Of a DNA stretch of 64,000 nt, positions 18,078 through 25,773 are shown piece by piece. The DNA is from Anaerocolumna sp. AGMB13020. Its GTDB lineage: Bacteria; Bacillota; Clostridia; Lachnospirales; Lachnospiraceae. The position numbers and the translations under genes are program-made. Location of the stretch: positions 1-64,000 of the forward strand of contig NZ_CP136910.1 of assembly GCF_033100115.1 (NCBI RefSeq), in the 5' to 3' direction. The notes beneath the pieces were generated by a model. That model saw only the letters and a list, made by a program, of their open reading frames with translations, was not told the origin of the DNA and did no database searches. Numbering within the stretch: the first letter of the stretch is position 1; the number at the start of each line of letters is the position of its first letter.

Positions 18078-18102
18078 CAAACCCTTTAGAATCATATATA
18101 CT
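18074..18102 (+). promoter_or_regulatory. Promoter of ylxM-ffh
   Basis: TTGACA (18074-18079), 17-base spacer, TATACT (18097-18102). The -35 box overlaps the stop codon of the hydrolase gene, and the predicted start (about 18109) falls inside the left arm of the hairpin that follows. Confidence 0.8.
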
Positions 18103-18141
18103 ACCACCTGTAAAGAAAAAAACTTTACAGGTGGTGTTTTT
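18103..18141 (+). terminator. Hairpin overlapping the ylxM ribosome-binding site
   Basis: Perfect 13-pair stem ACCACCTGTAAAG (18103-18115) / CTTTACAGGTGGT (18123-18135) with a loop of seven As, then GTTTTT and directly the ylxM ATG. The right arm contains the ribosome-binding site AGGTGG. It can terminate read-through from the hydrolase gene; transcripts starting at the internal promoter would lack about half of the left arm. Confidence 0.75.
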
Positions 18142-18513
18142 ATGGAAAGCGCTGAAATGAACCAAAAACTTCAGGAAAAGGTATATTTATCTCTCTTGTT
18201 TGACTTTTATGGAGAACTTTTAAAGGACCATAACAAACAGATATTTGAAGATTATATACTCAATGATCTTTCATTAGGAGAGATTGCCGCTTTGCAGGGA
18301 ATTAGCAGACAAGGCGTATACGATATTGTTAAGAGAGGTTCGAAGCAATTAAACGATTGTGAGAAGAAGCTGGGTCTGGCCCGTAAATTTGAGTCCACCA
18401 GGCAGATAGCAGAAGAGATTCACCAGCTTGCGTGCCAGTTAAAGACTGGGTACAAAGACGAAGATTTGGATAGTATTATAAGCCTGTCACAGAAGATGGT
18501 TCATGAATTATAA
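18142..18513 (+). CDS. ylxM: SRP-associated DNA-binding protein YlxM
   Basis: Small helix-turn-helix protein of the YlxM/p13 family, nearly always just upstream of ffh and tied to signal-recognition-particle function. It has 123 residues. The recognition region is LSLGEIAALQGISRQGVYDIVKRG (about 47-70), like a sigma-70 region-4 helix-turn-helix, followed by a coiled C-terminus. The ATG at 18142 follows AGGTGG; the longer open frame overlaps the hydrolase gene and the promoter and is not credible. It is co-oriented with ffh, 67 bases upstream. Confidence 0.92.
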   Translation: MESAEMNQKLQEKVYLSLLFDFYGELLKDHNKQIFEDYILNDLSLGEIAALQGISRQGVYDIVKRGSKQLNDCEKKLGLARKFESTRQIAEEIHQLACQLKTGYKDEDLDSIISLSQKMVHEL

Positions 18514-18580
18514 ATAATGCATATAGATTAACAGACAGATTTAGAGTAAGAGATAGATAATAATGGGCAGGAGGTATCCG

Positions 18581-19930
18581 ATGGCATTTGACAGCCTTTC
18601 TGAAAAACTGCAAAATGTATTTAAGAACTTAAGAGGCAAAGGCCGCCTGACAGAAGCGGATGTAGCCACAGCACTGAAGGAAGTTAAGATGGCTCTTTTA
18701 GAGGCAGATGTTAACTTTAAGGTAGTGAAGAATTTTATTAAGAGTGTACAGGAACGGGCCGTTGGACAGGATGTTATGACAAGCCTTACCCCTGGACAGA
18801 TGGTTATAAAGATTGTTAATGAAGAAATGGTAAATCTCATGGGTTCAGAGACTACTGAAATAGCTTTTAAGCCCGGAAATGAAATGACCATAATCCTTAT
18901 GTGCGGCTTACAGGGTGCCGGTAAAACAACTACTACAGCAAAACTTGCCGGTAAATTCAAAGCAAAGGGCAAGCGTCCTTTACTGGTTGCCTGCGATATA
19001 TACCGTCCGGCTGCTATTGAACAGTTGCAGATCAACGGTGATAAGCAGGGAGTGCCTGTATTCTCCATGGGAAATAAGCACAAACCACTTAATATTGCCA
19101 AAGCTGCTATTGAACATGCCAAAGAAAACAGCATGAATGTGGTTATACTAGACACCGCAGGACGTCTTCATATAGATGAAGACATGATGAATGAGTTAAT
19201 TGAAATCAAAGAGAACATACAGGTACACCAGACCATCCTGGTTGTAGATTCCATGACAGGACAGGATGCTGTAAATGTTGCAGAGCATTTCCAGAATAAG
19301 ATTGGAATTGATGGTGTTATTTTAACAAAGCTTGATGGTGATACCAGAGGTGGTGCCGCTCTTTCCATCCGGGCAGTAACCGGTCGTCCTATCCTGTATG
19401 CTGGTATGGGTGAGAAATTATCAGATTTAGAGCAGTTTTATCCTGATCGAATGGCTTCCCGTATACTTGGTATGGGTGATATTCTGACTCTTATTGACAA
19501 GGCGCAGGCAGATTTTGATGAAGAAAAGGCTAAGCAGCTTGAGAAGAAGATTAAGAAAGCTGAGTTCGATTTTAACGATTATCTGGAACAAATGCAGCAG
19601 ATTAAAAAAATGGGCGGCATCGGAGATATTCTTAAAATGATGCCTGGTATGGGTGGCAGCCAGATGAAAGATTTGGATTTTGATGAAAATGCCTTAAGTG
19701 GGGTGGAAGCAATTATCTATTCCATGACAAAAGCAGAAAGAGCCAATCCGGATATCTTGAATCCTTCCAGAAAGAAAAGAATAGCAATGGGAGCCGGCGT
19801 TGATATCAGCGAAGTAAACAGGTTAGTGAAAGGCTTTGAACAGTCCAAAAAGATGATGAAACAAATGTCAGGAATGATGGGCTCTAAGGGCATGAAAAAA
19901 GGCAAATTCAAAATGCCTTTCGGATTCTAG
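18581..19930 (+). CDS. ffh: Signal recognition particle GTPase Ffh
   Basis: SRP54-type GTPase that binds 4.5S/scRNA and signal peptides of nascent membrane and secreted proteins, then docks on FtsY. It has 449 residues. The N-domain helices occupy 1-90, the P-loop is GLQGAGKT (109-116), then DTAGRLHIDEDM and TKLDGDTRGGAAL. From about 325 a Met-rich M domain ends in MKQMSGMMGSKGMKKG. GGCAGGAGG precedes the ATG at 18581; an upstream in-frame ATG overlaps that site. Confidence 0.98.
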   Translation: MAFDSLSEKLQNVFKNLRGKGRLTEADVATALKEVKMALLEADVNFKVVKNFIKSVQERAVGQDVMTSLTPGQMVIKIVNEEMVNLMGSETTEIAFKPGNEMTIILMCGLQGAGKTTTTAKLAGKFKAKGKRPLLVACDIYRPAAIEQLQINGDKQGVPVFSMGNKHKPLNIAKAAIEHAKENSMNVVILDTAGRLHIDEDMMNELIEIKENIQVHQTILVVDSMTGQDAVNVAEHFQNKIGIDGVILTKLDGDTRGGAALSIRAVTGRPILYAGMGEKLSDLEQFYPDRMASRILGMGDILTLIDKAQADFDEEKAKQLEKKIKKAEFDFNDYLEQMQQIKKMGGIGDILKMMPGMGGSQMKDLDFDENALSGVEAIIYSMTKAERANPDILNPSRKKRIAMGAGVDISEVNRLVKGFEQSKKMMKQMSGMMGSKGMKKGKFKMPFGF

Positions 19931-19998
19931 ATTGTCAGGTTATAAATTTATAACTTTTCAATATATATTTATTTAAAATTTCAAGGAGGTGAAATTAC

Positions 19999-20244
19999 AT
20001 GGCAGTAAAGATCAGATTAAGAAGAATGGGACAGAAAAAGGCTCCTTTCTATAGAATCGTTGTTTCAGATTCCAGATCACCCAGAGATGGAAGATTTATC
20101 GAGGAAATCGGCACTTATGATCCTACAAAAGAACCCAACGCTTTCAAAGTAAACGAAGAGGCAGCTAAGAAGTGGTTACAGAATGGTGCTCAGCCTACTG
20201 AAACAGTTGGTGATTTATTTAGAAAAGCAGGAATTACAAAATAA
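19999..20244 (+). CDS. rpsP: 30S ribosomal protein S16
   Basis: Small-subunit protein needed for assembly of the 16S rRNA 5' domain. It has 81 residues and a typical start, [21 protein letters not shown], with [16 protein letters not shown] strong AAGGAGGTG precedes the ATG. It lies between ffh and the KH-domain gene, the standard Firmicutes order. Confidence 0.98.
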   Translation: MAVKIRLRRMGQKKAPFYRIVVSDSRSPRDGRFIEEIGTYDPTKEPNAFKVNEEAAKKWLQNGAQPTETVGDLFRKAGITK

Positions 20245-20279
20245 TTTTCTGTTTAACATTTTTTGGGGATGATGGCATA

Positions 20280-20308
20280 TTGCCGTAGATTCCGATTTAT
20301 GGTATAAT
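20280..20308 (+). promoter_or_regulatory. Internal promoter before the KH-domain gene
   Basis: TTGCCG (20280-20285), 17-base spacer, TATAAT (20303-20308), 31 bases before the start. It would allow the KH gene to be transcribed apart from ffh-rpsP. Confidence 0.65.
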
Positions 20309-20339
20309 AGTTGTCACATTCCATTGGAGGTGTAGGGTA

Positions 20340-20570
20340 ATGAAAGAATTAGTTAAAGTAATTGCTACATCACTCGTTGATCACCCTGAAGAAGTTGTTG
20401 TAACAGAAAAGGAAACCGACCAGTCCATTATTGTGGAGTTAAAGGTTGCACCTGAGGACATGGGGAAGGTCATCGGCAAGCAAGGCCGAATAGCAAAATC
20501 CATTCGTACCGTTGTAAAAGCAGCAGCTGCAAAGGATGATAAAAAGGTAGTTGTTGAAATTCTTCAATAA
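20340..20570 (+). CDS. khpA: KH-domain RNA-binding protein KhpA
   Basis: Small single-KH-domain protein (YlqC/KhpA) of 76 residues. It usually pairs with KhpB/EloR and affects cell elongation and small-RNA biology in Firmicutes. The RNA-binding GxxG loop is GKQGR in MGKVIGKQGRIAKSIRTVV. TTGGAGGTG lies before the ATG. Position between rpsP and rimM is conserved. Confidence 0.95.
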   Translation: MKELVKVIATSLVDHPEEVVVTEKETDQSIIVELKVAPEDMGKVIGKQGRIAKSIRTVVKAAAAKDDKKVVVEILQ

Positions 20571-20622
20571 TATTATTTATGCCTTAAAGGACCCTGTCTG
20601 GATTAGGTGGTAGAAAGAAAAA

Positions 20623-20656
20623 CTCTGGAAAATAAATTTTTCCGGAGAATTCTTTC
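20623..20656 (+). terminator. Terminator after khpA
   Basis: Ten-pair stem CTCTGGAAAA/TTTTCCGGAG with one G-T pair and loop TAAAT, followed by AATTCTTT. A second small hairpin, CCCTT/AAGGG (about 20661-20677) with a TTCTTATTTTA tail, lies just after it. Confidence 0.6.
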
Positions 20657-20689
20657 CTTATCCCTTACTTGCAAGGGTTCTTATTTTAT

Positions 20690-20800
20690 ACAGAAATGTA
20701 TTAATAAGGAGAAATGTATTATTAATATAGAAATGAATTATTAATATAGTGAATTATTAAAAGAGAAATGTAGTATTAAAGAAAAATGAAATGTTCTTAT
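20690..20800 (+). repeat. Degenerate direct repeats upstream of rimM
   Basis: About five imperfect copies of an 18-19 base unit, AGAAATGTATTATTAATAT and variants, in tandem between the khpA terminator and rimM. No gene or promoter is clear within them. Confidence 0.6.
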
Positions 20801-20889
20801 AAAGAAGCCTGCATGTCCGGGATAACAGCAGGATTTTAGTATAGAATATACATAAATAACATTTGCAGTATGATTGATAAGGAGTATCA

Positions 20890-21396
20890 ATGGAAGATTA
20901 TTTAAGAGTTGGGGTAATATCCTCTACCCATGGAATCAAAGGTGAAGTTAAAGTATTTCCTACCACGGATGATATGCAGCGATTTAAGCAATTAAAACAG
21001 GTATTTTTAGATACGAAAAAAGAATATATGGAACTTGAAATTACAGGAGTCAAATTTTTCAAACAGTGGGCTATCCTGAAATTTAAGGGATTTGATAATA
21101 TAAATGATATAGAAAAATACAAAGGCTGTGATTTGCTGGTTACAAGGGAAAATGCAGTGAAATTAGAGGAGGATGAATTTTTTATCTGTGATATTCTGGA
21201 TTCGGTCGTTATTACCGATGAAGGGGAAGAATTGGGTATTTTAACAGATGTACTGTCAACCGGTGCAAATGATGTCTATGTTGTTACCACCAAAGAAAAG
21301 AAAGAAATTCTTCTGCCCTCTATTAAAGAATGTATTTTAGATGTCAATGTTGAAAATAAAAAGATAGTCGTACATTTAATGCCTGGATTACTATAG
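20890..21396 (+). CDS. rimM: 16S rRNA processing protein RimM
   Basis: Assembly factor for the 30S head that binds S19. It has 168 residues: an N-terminal beta-barrel (about 1-85) opening [24 protein letters not shown], and a C-terminal PRC barrel (about 95-168) with [14 protein letters not shown] sequence ([21 protein letters not shown]). AAGGAGTATC precedes the ATG. trmD follows after 67 bases, the normal pairing. Confidence 0.96.
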   Translation: MEDYLRVGVISSTHGIKGEVKVFPTTDDMQRFKQLKQVFLDTKKEYMELEITGVKFFKQWAILKFKGFDNINDIEKYKGCDLLVTRENAVKLEEDEFFICDILDSVVITDEGEELGILTDVLSTGANDVYVVTTKEKKEILLPSIKECILDVNVENKKIVVHLMPGLL

Positions 21397-21463
21397 TTTC
21401 ATGTTGTGTTGGAAAAGACTATAGGATGGCAGGAGGAAATATTGTAACAGAAAGGTTTATGGC

Positions 21464-22234
21464 ATGAATTTTTATGTATTGACCCTTTTTCCGGAGATGA
21501 TAAGGCAGGGATTGTCTGCCAGTATAATTGGACGGGCTGTGGAAAAAGGTATTCTTAAGTTAAATACGGTTGATATCAGAGATTTCTCAGAAAATAAACA
21601 TAACAGAGTGGATGATTATCCTTATGGAGGCGGCGCTGGAATGGTTATGGCAGCCGGACCGGTAGTAAGGGCTTATCGTTCAGTGAAAGAACAGATAACT
21701 GCATCAGCGGAAAATGAAGAGGTCTGCGGAAATGAAAAGGCTCCCAGAGTTGTATATCTTACGCCTCAGGGAAAGGTTTTTAACCAGTCTATGGCAGAAG
21801 ATTTTGCAAAAGAAGAGAACCTGATCTTTCTTTGCGGTCATTATGAGGGAATCGATGAACGTGCTCTGGAAATGATCGTAACAGATAATGTTTCCATCGG
21901 AGATTATGTATTAACCGGAGGAGAGCTTCCTTCCATGGTTATGATTGATGCAATCAGCAGACTGGTACCGGGAGTTTTAAATAACGAGATTTCTGCTGAG
22001 TTTGAGACTTTTCAGGATAACCTGTTAGAGTACCCCCAATATACCAGGCCGGAAGAGTTTGAAGGCAGAAAAGTACCTGAAGTGTTGCTATCCGGACATC
22101 ATGGCAAGGTTGAGGAGTGGAGAAGACAGCAATCCCTCCTTCGAACAATTAAGAATCGGCCGGATTTAATGGAAAAGGCTATTTTGTCGGAGAAGGATAG
22201 AACCTATCTTAAAAAAATAATCAATAAGGCTTAA
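21464..22234 (+). CDS. trmD: tRNA (guanine-N1)-methyltransferase TrmD
   Basis: Methylates G37 of tRNAs to prevent frameshifting. It has 256 residues and a SPOUT knot fold. The N-terminus is MNFYVLTLFPEM; the knot motifs include LTPQGKVFNQ, LCGHYEGIDERALEM and SIGDYVLTGGELPSMVMIDAISRL-type sequence. The C-terminus has LLSGHHGKVEEWRRQQSL. AGAAAGGT lies before the ATG. A long hairpin terminator ends the rimM-trmD transcript. Confidence 0.97.
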   Translation: MNFYVLTLFPEMIRQGLSASIIGRAVEKGILKLNTVDIRDFSENKHNRVDDYPYGGGAGMVMAAGPVVRAYRSVKEQITASAENEEVCGNEKAPRVVYLTPQGKVFNQSMAEDFAKEENLIFLCGHYEGIDERALEMIVTDNVSIGDYVLTGGELPSMVMIDAISRLVPGVLNNEISAEFETFQDNLLEYPQYTRPEEFEGRKVPEVLLSGHHGKVEEWRRQQSLLRTIKNRPDLMEKAILSEKDRTYLKKIINKA

Positions 22235-22274
22235 AATATATAATAAAAACATAAAATAGACATAAGTGTCTATT

Positions 22275-22290
22275 GACTACCAAGGTAGTC
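22275..22290. repeat. Short perfect palindrome after trmD
   Basis: GACTACCAAGGTAGTC: seven-base arms around AA. The tiny centre suits a dimeric protein site better than an RNA hairpin. Its function is unknown. Confidence 0.4.
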
Positions 22291-22307
22291 GAGTGTATTA
22301 TCATAAT

Positions 22308-22380
22308 AGACGCACAGGCAGTAGAGGGGAGTACATTCAAACATATAAGTTGTACTTTGCCTGTGTGTCTGTTTTTTATT
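22308..22380 (+). terminator. Terminator of rimM-trmD
   Basis: Outer stem AGACGCACAGGCA (22308-22320) / TGCCTGTGTGTCT (22358-22370), 13 pairs with one G-T, inner AGTAC/GTACT pairing, then GTTTTTTATT. Confidence 0.88.
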
Positions 22381-22566
22381 CCTGGACAAGTTTACTTGGA
22401 CTAGTATCATAAAATTATAATAACATATGGCTTTACTACTAGTTAGGAGCAAAGGATACACTTGACCGATTTGCACCGAGCACCCGATGGGTGGCATGAA
22501 GTCGGGAACCCTTAAACAGCTGCATTAACTAAATGAGAAAACTTCATTTAAATAAAGAGAATTTAC

Positions 22567-22595
22567 TTGCATTTTCTGGTGTGGCATGTTATAGT
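22567..22595 (+). promoter_or_regulatory. Promoter of rplS
   Basis: TTGCAT (22567-22572), 17-base spacer, TATAGT (22590-22595), giving a leader of roughly 105 bases before the rplS ATG. Confidence 0.65.
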
Positions 22596-22600
22596 AAGTT

Positions 22601-22700
22601 GTTGTGAGATGGGATGGTCCTCTGATACAACGCCCATTAACAGGATTGTACAAGCTGTTTAACCGAGGCAAGGTATTAAGAACATCGAATTTAAGGAGGT
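22601..22700 (+). ncRNA. Structured rplS leader (candidate L19 autoregulatory leader)
   Basis: The untranslated leader has interlocking pairings: GTTGT (22601-22605) with ACAAC (22627-22631), and ATGGG (22609-22613) with CCCAT (22633-22637), in the order expected for a pseudoknot. Leaders by which L19 represses its own messenger are known in Firmicutes. I infer such an element from position and structure, not from a covariance-model match. Confidence 0.5.
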
Positions 22701-22707
22701 CACATAA

Positions 22708-23055
22708 ATGAATAACATTATTAAAGAAATCGAAGCTGCTCAGCTTAAAAGCGAAATCGCAGACTTCAACGTAGGCGATACTGTTAAAGTATATGCAAAA
22801 GTTAAAGAAGGTAATCGTGAAAGAACACAGGTTTTCGAAGGTACTGTTTTAAAGAGACAGAACGGTGGAGCTAGAGAGACATTTACTGTAAGAAAAGCTT
22901 CTAACGGTATCGGCGTTGAGAAGACTTGGCCCCTGCATTCCCCTAGTGTTGAGAAGATTGAAGTTATCAGACACGGTAAGGTTAGAAGAGCTAAGTTAAA
23001 TTATTTACGTGGCAGAGTAGGTAAGAAAGCTAAAGTTAAAGAAATCGTAAAATAA
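22708..23055 (+). CDS. rplS: 50S ribosomal protein L19
   Basis: Large-subunit protein at the 30S-50S interface, 115 residues. Typical motifs are [50 protein letters not shown] and the C-terminal [29 protein letters not shown] lies before the ATG. It has its own promoter, structured leader and terminator, so it is a single-gene unit. Confidence 0.98.
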   Translation: MNNIIKEIEAAQLKSEIADFNVGDTVKVYAKVKEGNRERTQVFEGTVLKRQNGGARETFTVRKASNGIGVEKTWPLHSPSVEKIEVIRHGKVRRAKLNYLRGRVGKKAKVKEIVK

Positions 23056-23076
23056 TTGCACGTAACCAAAAATGGG

Positions 23077-23111
23077 AAGGGACAACTACTTATAGTATTG
23101 TCCCTTTTATT
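23077..23111 (+). terminator. Terminator of rplS
   Basis: Stem AAGGGACAA/TTGTCCCTT with inner TAC/GTA pairing, followed by TTTTATT; the A-rich 5' side suggests it could work in both directions. Confidence 0.85.
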
Positions 23112-23168
23112 ATCCTGTTTCATGAAGCTGCCTATTGTTAAACATAGGATATTAAAAGAGAGGTTCTT

Positions 23169-23759
23169 ATGAAATATGATTTTGAAAAAGAGGACAAGGG
23201 CCCAATAATAAAAAAAGTAGTAATGTCTCTGCTCATATGGCTCATTGAGATAGCCGCAGTTGTAACATTGGCTTATTATATTACCCACTATGCGTTGGAA
23301 AAGACTTTGATGTCTGGTCAGTCCATGGAAAGTACCCTGAAAGATCAGGATAATATATTAATCAATAAATTTGCATATGTATTTAGTGATCCAAAAAGAT
23401 TTGATGTAATAGTTTTTAAACAGTCGGATAAAGAACATAGCTACTTAAATATAAAAAGAGTCATTGGTCTTCCCGGTGAAACTGTCCGTATCATCGACGG
23501 AAAAGTATATATAGACGGTACAATACTTAAGGAATCTGTTGAAACAGAGGTTATTACCAATGCTGGCTTGGCGGAGGAAGAAATCAAGCTGGAGGAGAAT
23601 GAATTCTTTGTCCTTGGAGACAATCGAAACAACAGTGAAGACAGCCGTTTTGCCAATATAGGCAATATTGTAACGGGTGATATTATAGGAAAAGCCTGGA
23701 TTAGAGAAAATGGCTTTGCCTTTATAAATAAATTAAATACCGTAAAGGAGGAGGAATAA
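23169..23759 (+). CDS. lepB: Type I signal peptidase
   Basis: Membrane serine protease that cleaves signal peptides on the outer face of the membrane. It has 196 residues, one N-terminal anchor (about 16-40) and the S26 catalytic dyad S52 (SGQSMESTL) and K97 (IKRVIGLPGE). Box E is FFVLGDNRNNSEDSR. The length fits the short Gram-positive type. Its stop overlaps the rbgA start by one base, indicating coupled translation. Confidence 0.96.
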   Translation: MKYDFEKEDKGPIIKKVVMSLLIWLIEIAAVVTLAYYITHYALEKTLMSGQSMESTLKDQDNILINKFAYVFSDPKRFDVIVFKQSDKEHSYLNIKRVIGLPGETVRIIDGKVYIDGTILKESVETEVITNAGLAEEEIKLEENEFFVLGDNRNNSEDSRFANIGNIVTGDIIGKAWIRENGFAFINKLNTVKEEE

Positions 23760-24652
23760 TGCATTTTCAATGGTATCCCGGTCACATGTCGAAAGCAAAA
23801 CGTGTGATGCAGGAAGATATGAAGTTAATCGACGTAGTCATCGAACTGGTGGATGCACGTATTCCGCTGAGCAGTAAAAATCCAGATATTAATCAGATAG
23901 CCGGTAATAAATCAAGGGTTATTCTGTTAAATAAATATGATTTGTCAGACGATGTTCAGAACCAGAAATGGAAGGAATATTTTGAAAGCCAGGGATATAT
24001 AGCAGCACTTGTTAATTCCAAAAAAGGAGACGGCATCAGAAAAGTGAACGATGCCGTTATAACAGCCTGCAAAGCTAAAATAGAACGAGACAGAAAAAGA
24101 GGAATCCTTAACAGACCATTACGTGCCATGGTTGTTGGTATACCTAATGTGGGAAAATCTACCTTTATTAACAGCATCTCAGGTAAAGCTTCTGCGAAAA
24201 CCGGAAACAAACCTGGTGTAACAAAGGGAAAACAATGGATTAAATTAAATAAATCCATTGAACTTTTAGATACTCCCGGTATTCTATGGCCAAAATTTGA
24301 GGATCAGAGAGTTGGTCTGCACCTTGCTTTAATCGGATCAATTAGAGATGATATTTTAAACAGCTATTCCATGAGCCTTAATCTCATATCTTTTCTGACT
24401 ATGTATTACAAGGGAGCCTTAGCCGAACGCTATGGTATAATTGAAAGCGAAGATGCAGTAGAAAATCTTGCGGCTATTGCAAAGAAAAGAGGTTGTTTAT
24501 TAAAAGGAGGAGATCTGGATCTTGAAAAAGCTTCCGGTTTTCTGGTGGATGATTTTCGTAATGCAAAGCTTGGAAAGGTAACTCTTGAATTCCCGCCGGA
24601 AATCGAAAGTGAAGTTTTAGTGGAAGAGACAGATAATTCCATAAGTGAATAA
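23759..24652 (+). CDS. rbgA: Ribosome biogenesis GTPase RbgA (YlqF)
   Basis: Circularly permuted GTPase required for late 50S assembly. It has 297 residues and starts MHFQWYPGHMSKAKR, a family hallmark. G motifs come in permuted order: G4 LLNKYDLSD (about 58-66), G1 GIPNVGKST (about 126-134), G3 DTPGILWP. An ANTAR-like C-terminal domain follows. The preceding AAGGAGGAGG overlaps the end of lepB. Position after rplS-lepB is typical. Confidence 0.96.
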   Translation: MHFQWYPGHMSKAKRVMQEDMKLIDVVIELVDARIPLSSKNPDINQIAGNKSRVILLNKYDLSDDVQNQKWKEYFESQGYIAALVNSKKGDGIRKVNDAVITACKAKIERDRKRGILNRPLRAMVVGIPNVGKSTFINSISGKASAKTGNKPGVTKGKQWIKLNKSIELLDTPGILWPKFEDQRVGLHLALIGSIRDDILNSYSMSLNLISFLTMYYKGALAERYGIIESEDAVENLAAIAKKRGCLLKGGDLDLEKASGFLVDDFRNAKLGKVTLEFPPEIESEVLVEETDNSISE

Positions 24653-24666
24653 AATAATAAAGAATC

Positions 24667-24695
24667 TTTTGGATTACGCAGATATCTGATATAAT
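24667..24695 (+). promoter_or_regulatory. Candidate promoter upstream of rnhB
   Basis: TTTTGG (24667-24672), 17-base spacer, TATAAT (24690-24695); TTGGAT two bases later is an alternative -35 with a 15-base spacer. It lies upstream of the hairpins at 24725-24770, so transcripts would pass through them. Confidence 0.5.
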
Positions 24696-24724
24696 AGCTA
24701 TATCACTTAATTGCCGATTACAAG

Positions 24725-24770
24725 AGATTGAAACAAAGAGAAAGAGGTTCAATCTTTCTCTTTTGTTTTA
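24725..24770 (+). terminator. Terminator with overlapping alternative stem
   Basis: Terminator stem AAAGAGAAAGA (24735-24745) / TCTTTCTCTTT (24753-24763), loop GGTTCAA, tail TGTTTTATC. An alternative stem, AGATTGAA (24725-24732) with TTCAATCT (24748-24755), would exclude it. It may simply end lepB-rbgA, or act as an attenuator for the promoter at 24667. Confidence 0.7.
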
Positions 24771-24977
24771 TCAATCTAGGGAGGCAACATCTGAAAATGT
24801 AATACCTGGCCTTAATCAGCCTTATAGAATAAGGCTAGTTGAGACTTAATGCAGGGGGTTATAAACCCTTCTAAAGTTTAGCCATTTCATTTTCTGGAAT
24901 TGGAATTAAGGTGTAACACGAGTATGAAAATAAAGTTTTACATAAGAAAGTAACGAAAGGAATAAGGATATTTATTT
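24771..24977. other. Structured non-coding leader before rnhB
   Basis: It contains hairpins AGCCTTA/TAAGGCT (about 24819-24836) and GGGTTTATAAACCC-like sequence (about 24857-24870) followed by TTCT. There is no open frame with a ribosome-binding site. No riboswitch family could be assigned by eye. Confidence 0.35.
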
Positions 24978-25736
24978 ATGGGAATGAGTATACAGGCTGT
25001 CAAAGAGGAGTTTCTACTGGCCAAAGAAGATGAAATCGCCGATATGATAGTTAAATATCAAGAGGATACAAGAACAGGTGTAAAAAGCCTTCTGGATAAG
25101 CATAGAAAAAGACTTGCTGCATTGGCAGAAGAAAAAAACAGAATATACGAAATGAATTCATATGAGAGAAAATATGAAGAATATACTTATATCTGTGGTA
25201 TTGATGAAGTGGGAAGAGGTCCGCTGGCAGGACCGGTTATGGCGGCAGCGGTCATTCTTCCCAGGAACTGCGATATTCTTTATATAAATGATTCCAAGCA
25301 ATTGACTGAGAAAATGAGAGAGAAGCTTTATGATGAAATCATGGAGAAAGCTATCGCAGTCGGAGTGGGTTCTGTTCCACCAGCTAAAATTGATGAAATC
25401 AATATCCTGCAGGCGACCTATGAAGCAATGCGTCAGGCTATCGGTAATCTGAAAGTAACACCGGATATTCTTTTAAATGATGCTGTTACCATACCACAGG
25501 TACCAATGAAACAGGTGCCTATTATTAAAGGGGATGCAAAGAGTGTTTCCATAGCGGCGGCTAGTATAATAGCCAAGGTTGCAAGAGATCGTATTATGAC
25601 AGCTTATGATCAGATATTCCCTGCTTATGGTTTGGCCTCTAACAAAGGATATGGCTCAGGGGAACATATTGAAGCGCTGAAAAAATTTGGTCCAACACCT
25701 TTACATAGAATGAGTTTTATTAAGAATTTTATCTGA
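24978..25736 (+). CDS. rnhB: Ribonuclease HII
   Basis: Endonuclease that cuts RNA in RNA-DNA hybrids, including single misincorporated ribonucleotides. It has 252 residues. The catalytic D76-E77 lie in CGIDEVGRGPLAGPV; KGDAKSVSIAAASIIAKVARDR and the C-terminal SNKGYGSGEHIEALKKFGPTPLHRMSF are family signatures. About 65 N-terminal charged, helical residues precede the core, a known extension in Firmicutes. AACGAAAGGAATAAGG precedes the ATG. Confidence 0.96.
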   Translation: MGMSIQAVKEEFLLAKEDEIADMIVKYQEDTRTGVKSLLDKHRKRLAALAEEKNRIYEMNSYERKYEEYTYICGIDEVGRGPLAGPVMAAAVILPRNCDILYINDSKQLTEKMREKLYDEIMEKAIAVGVGSVPPAKIDEINILQATYEAMRQAIGNLKVTPDILLNDAVTIPQVPMKQVPIIKGDAKSVSIAAASIIAKVARDRIMTAYDQIFPAYGLASNKGYGSGEHIEALKKFGPTPLHRMSFIKNFI

Positions 25737-25773
25737 CACCCTTAAGATATACATAATGGGAGGAGTAATTTTT

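Noticed and set aside
24771..24960. Guanidine-I or other known riboswitch upstream of rnhB
   Set aside because: CTAGGG and a GGG..CCC hairpin give a faint likeness, but other conserved blocks are missing; a covariance search would decide.
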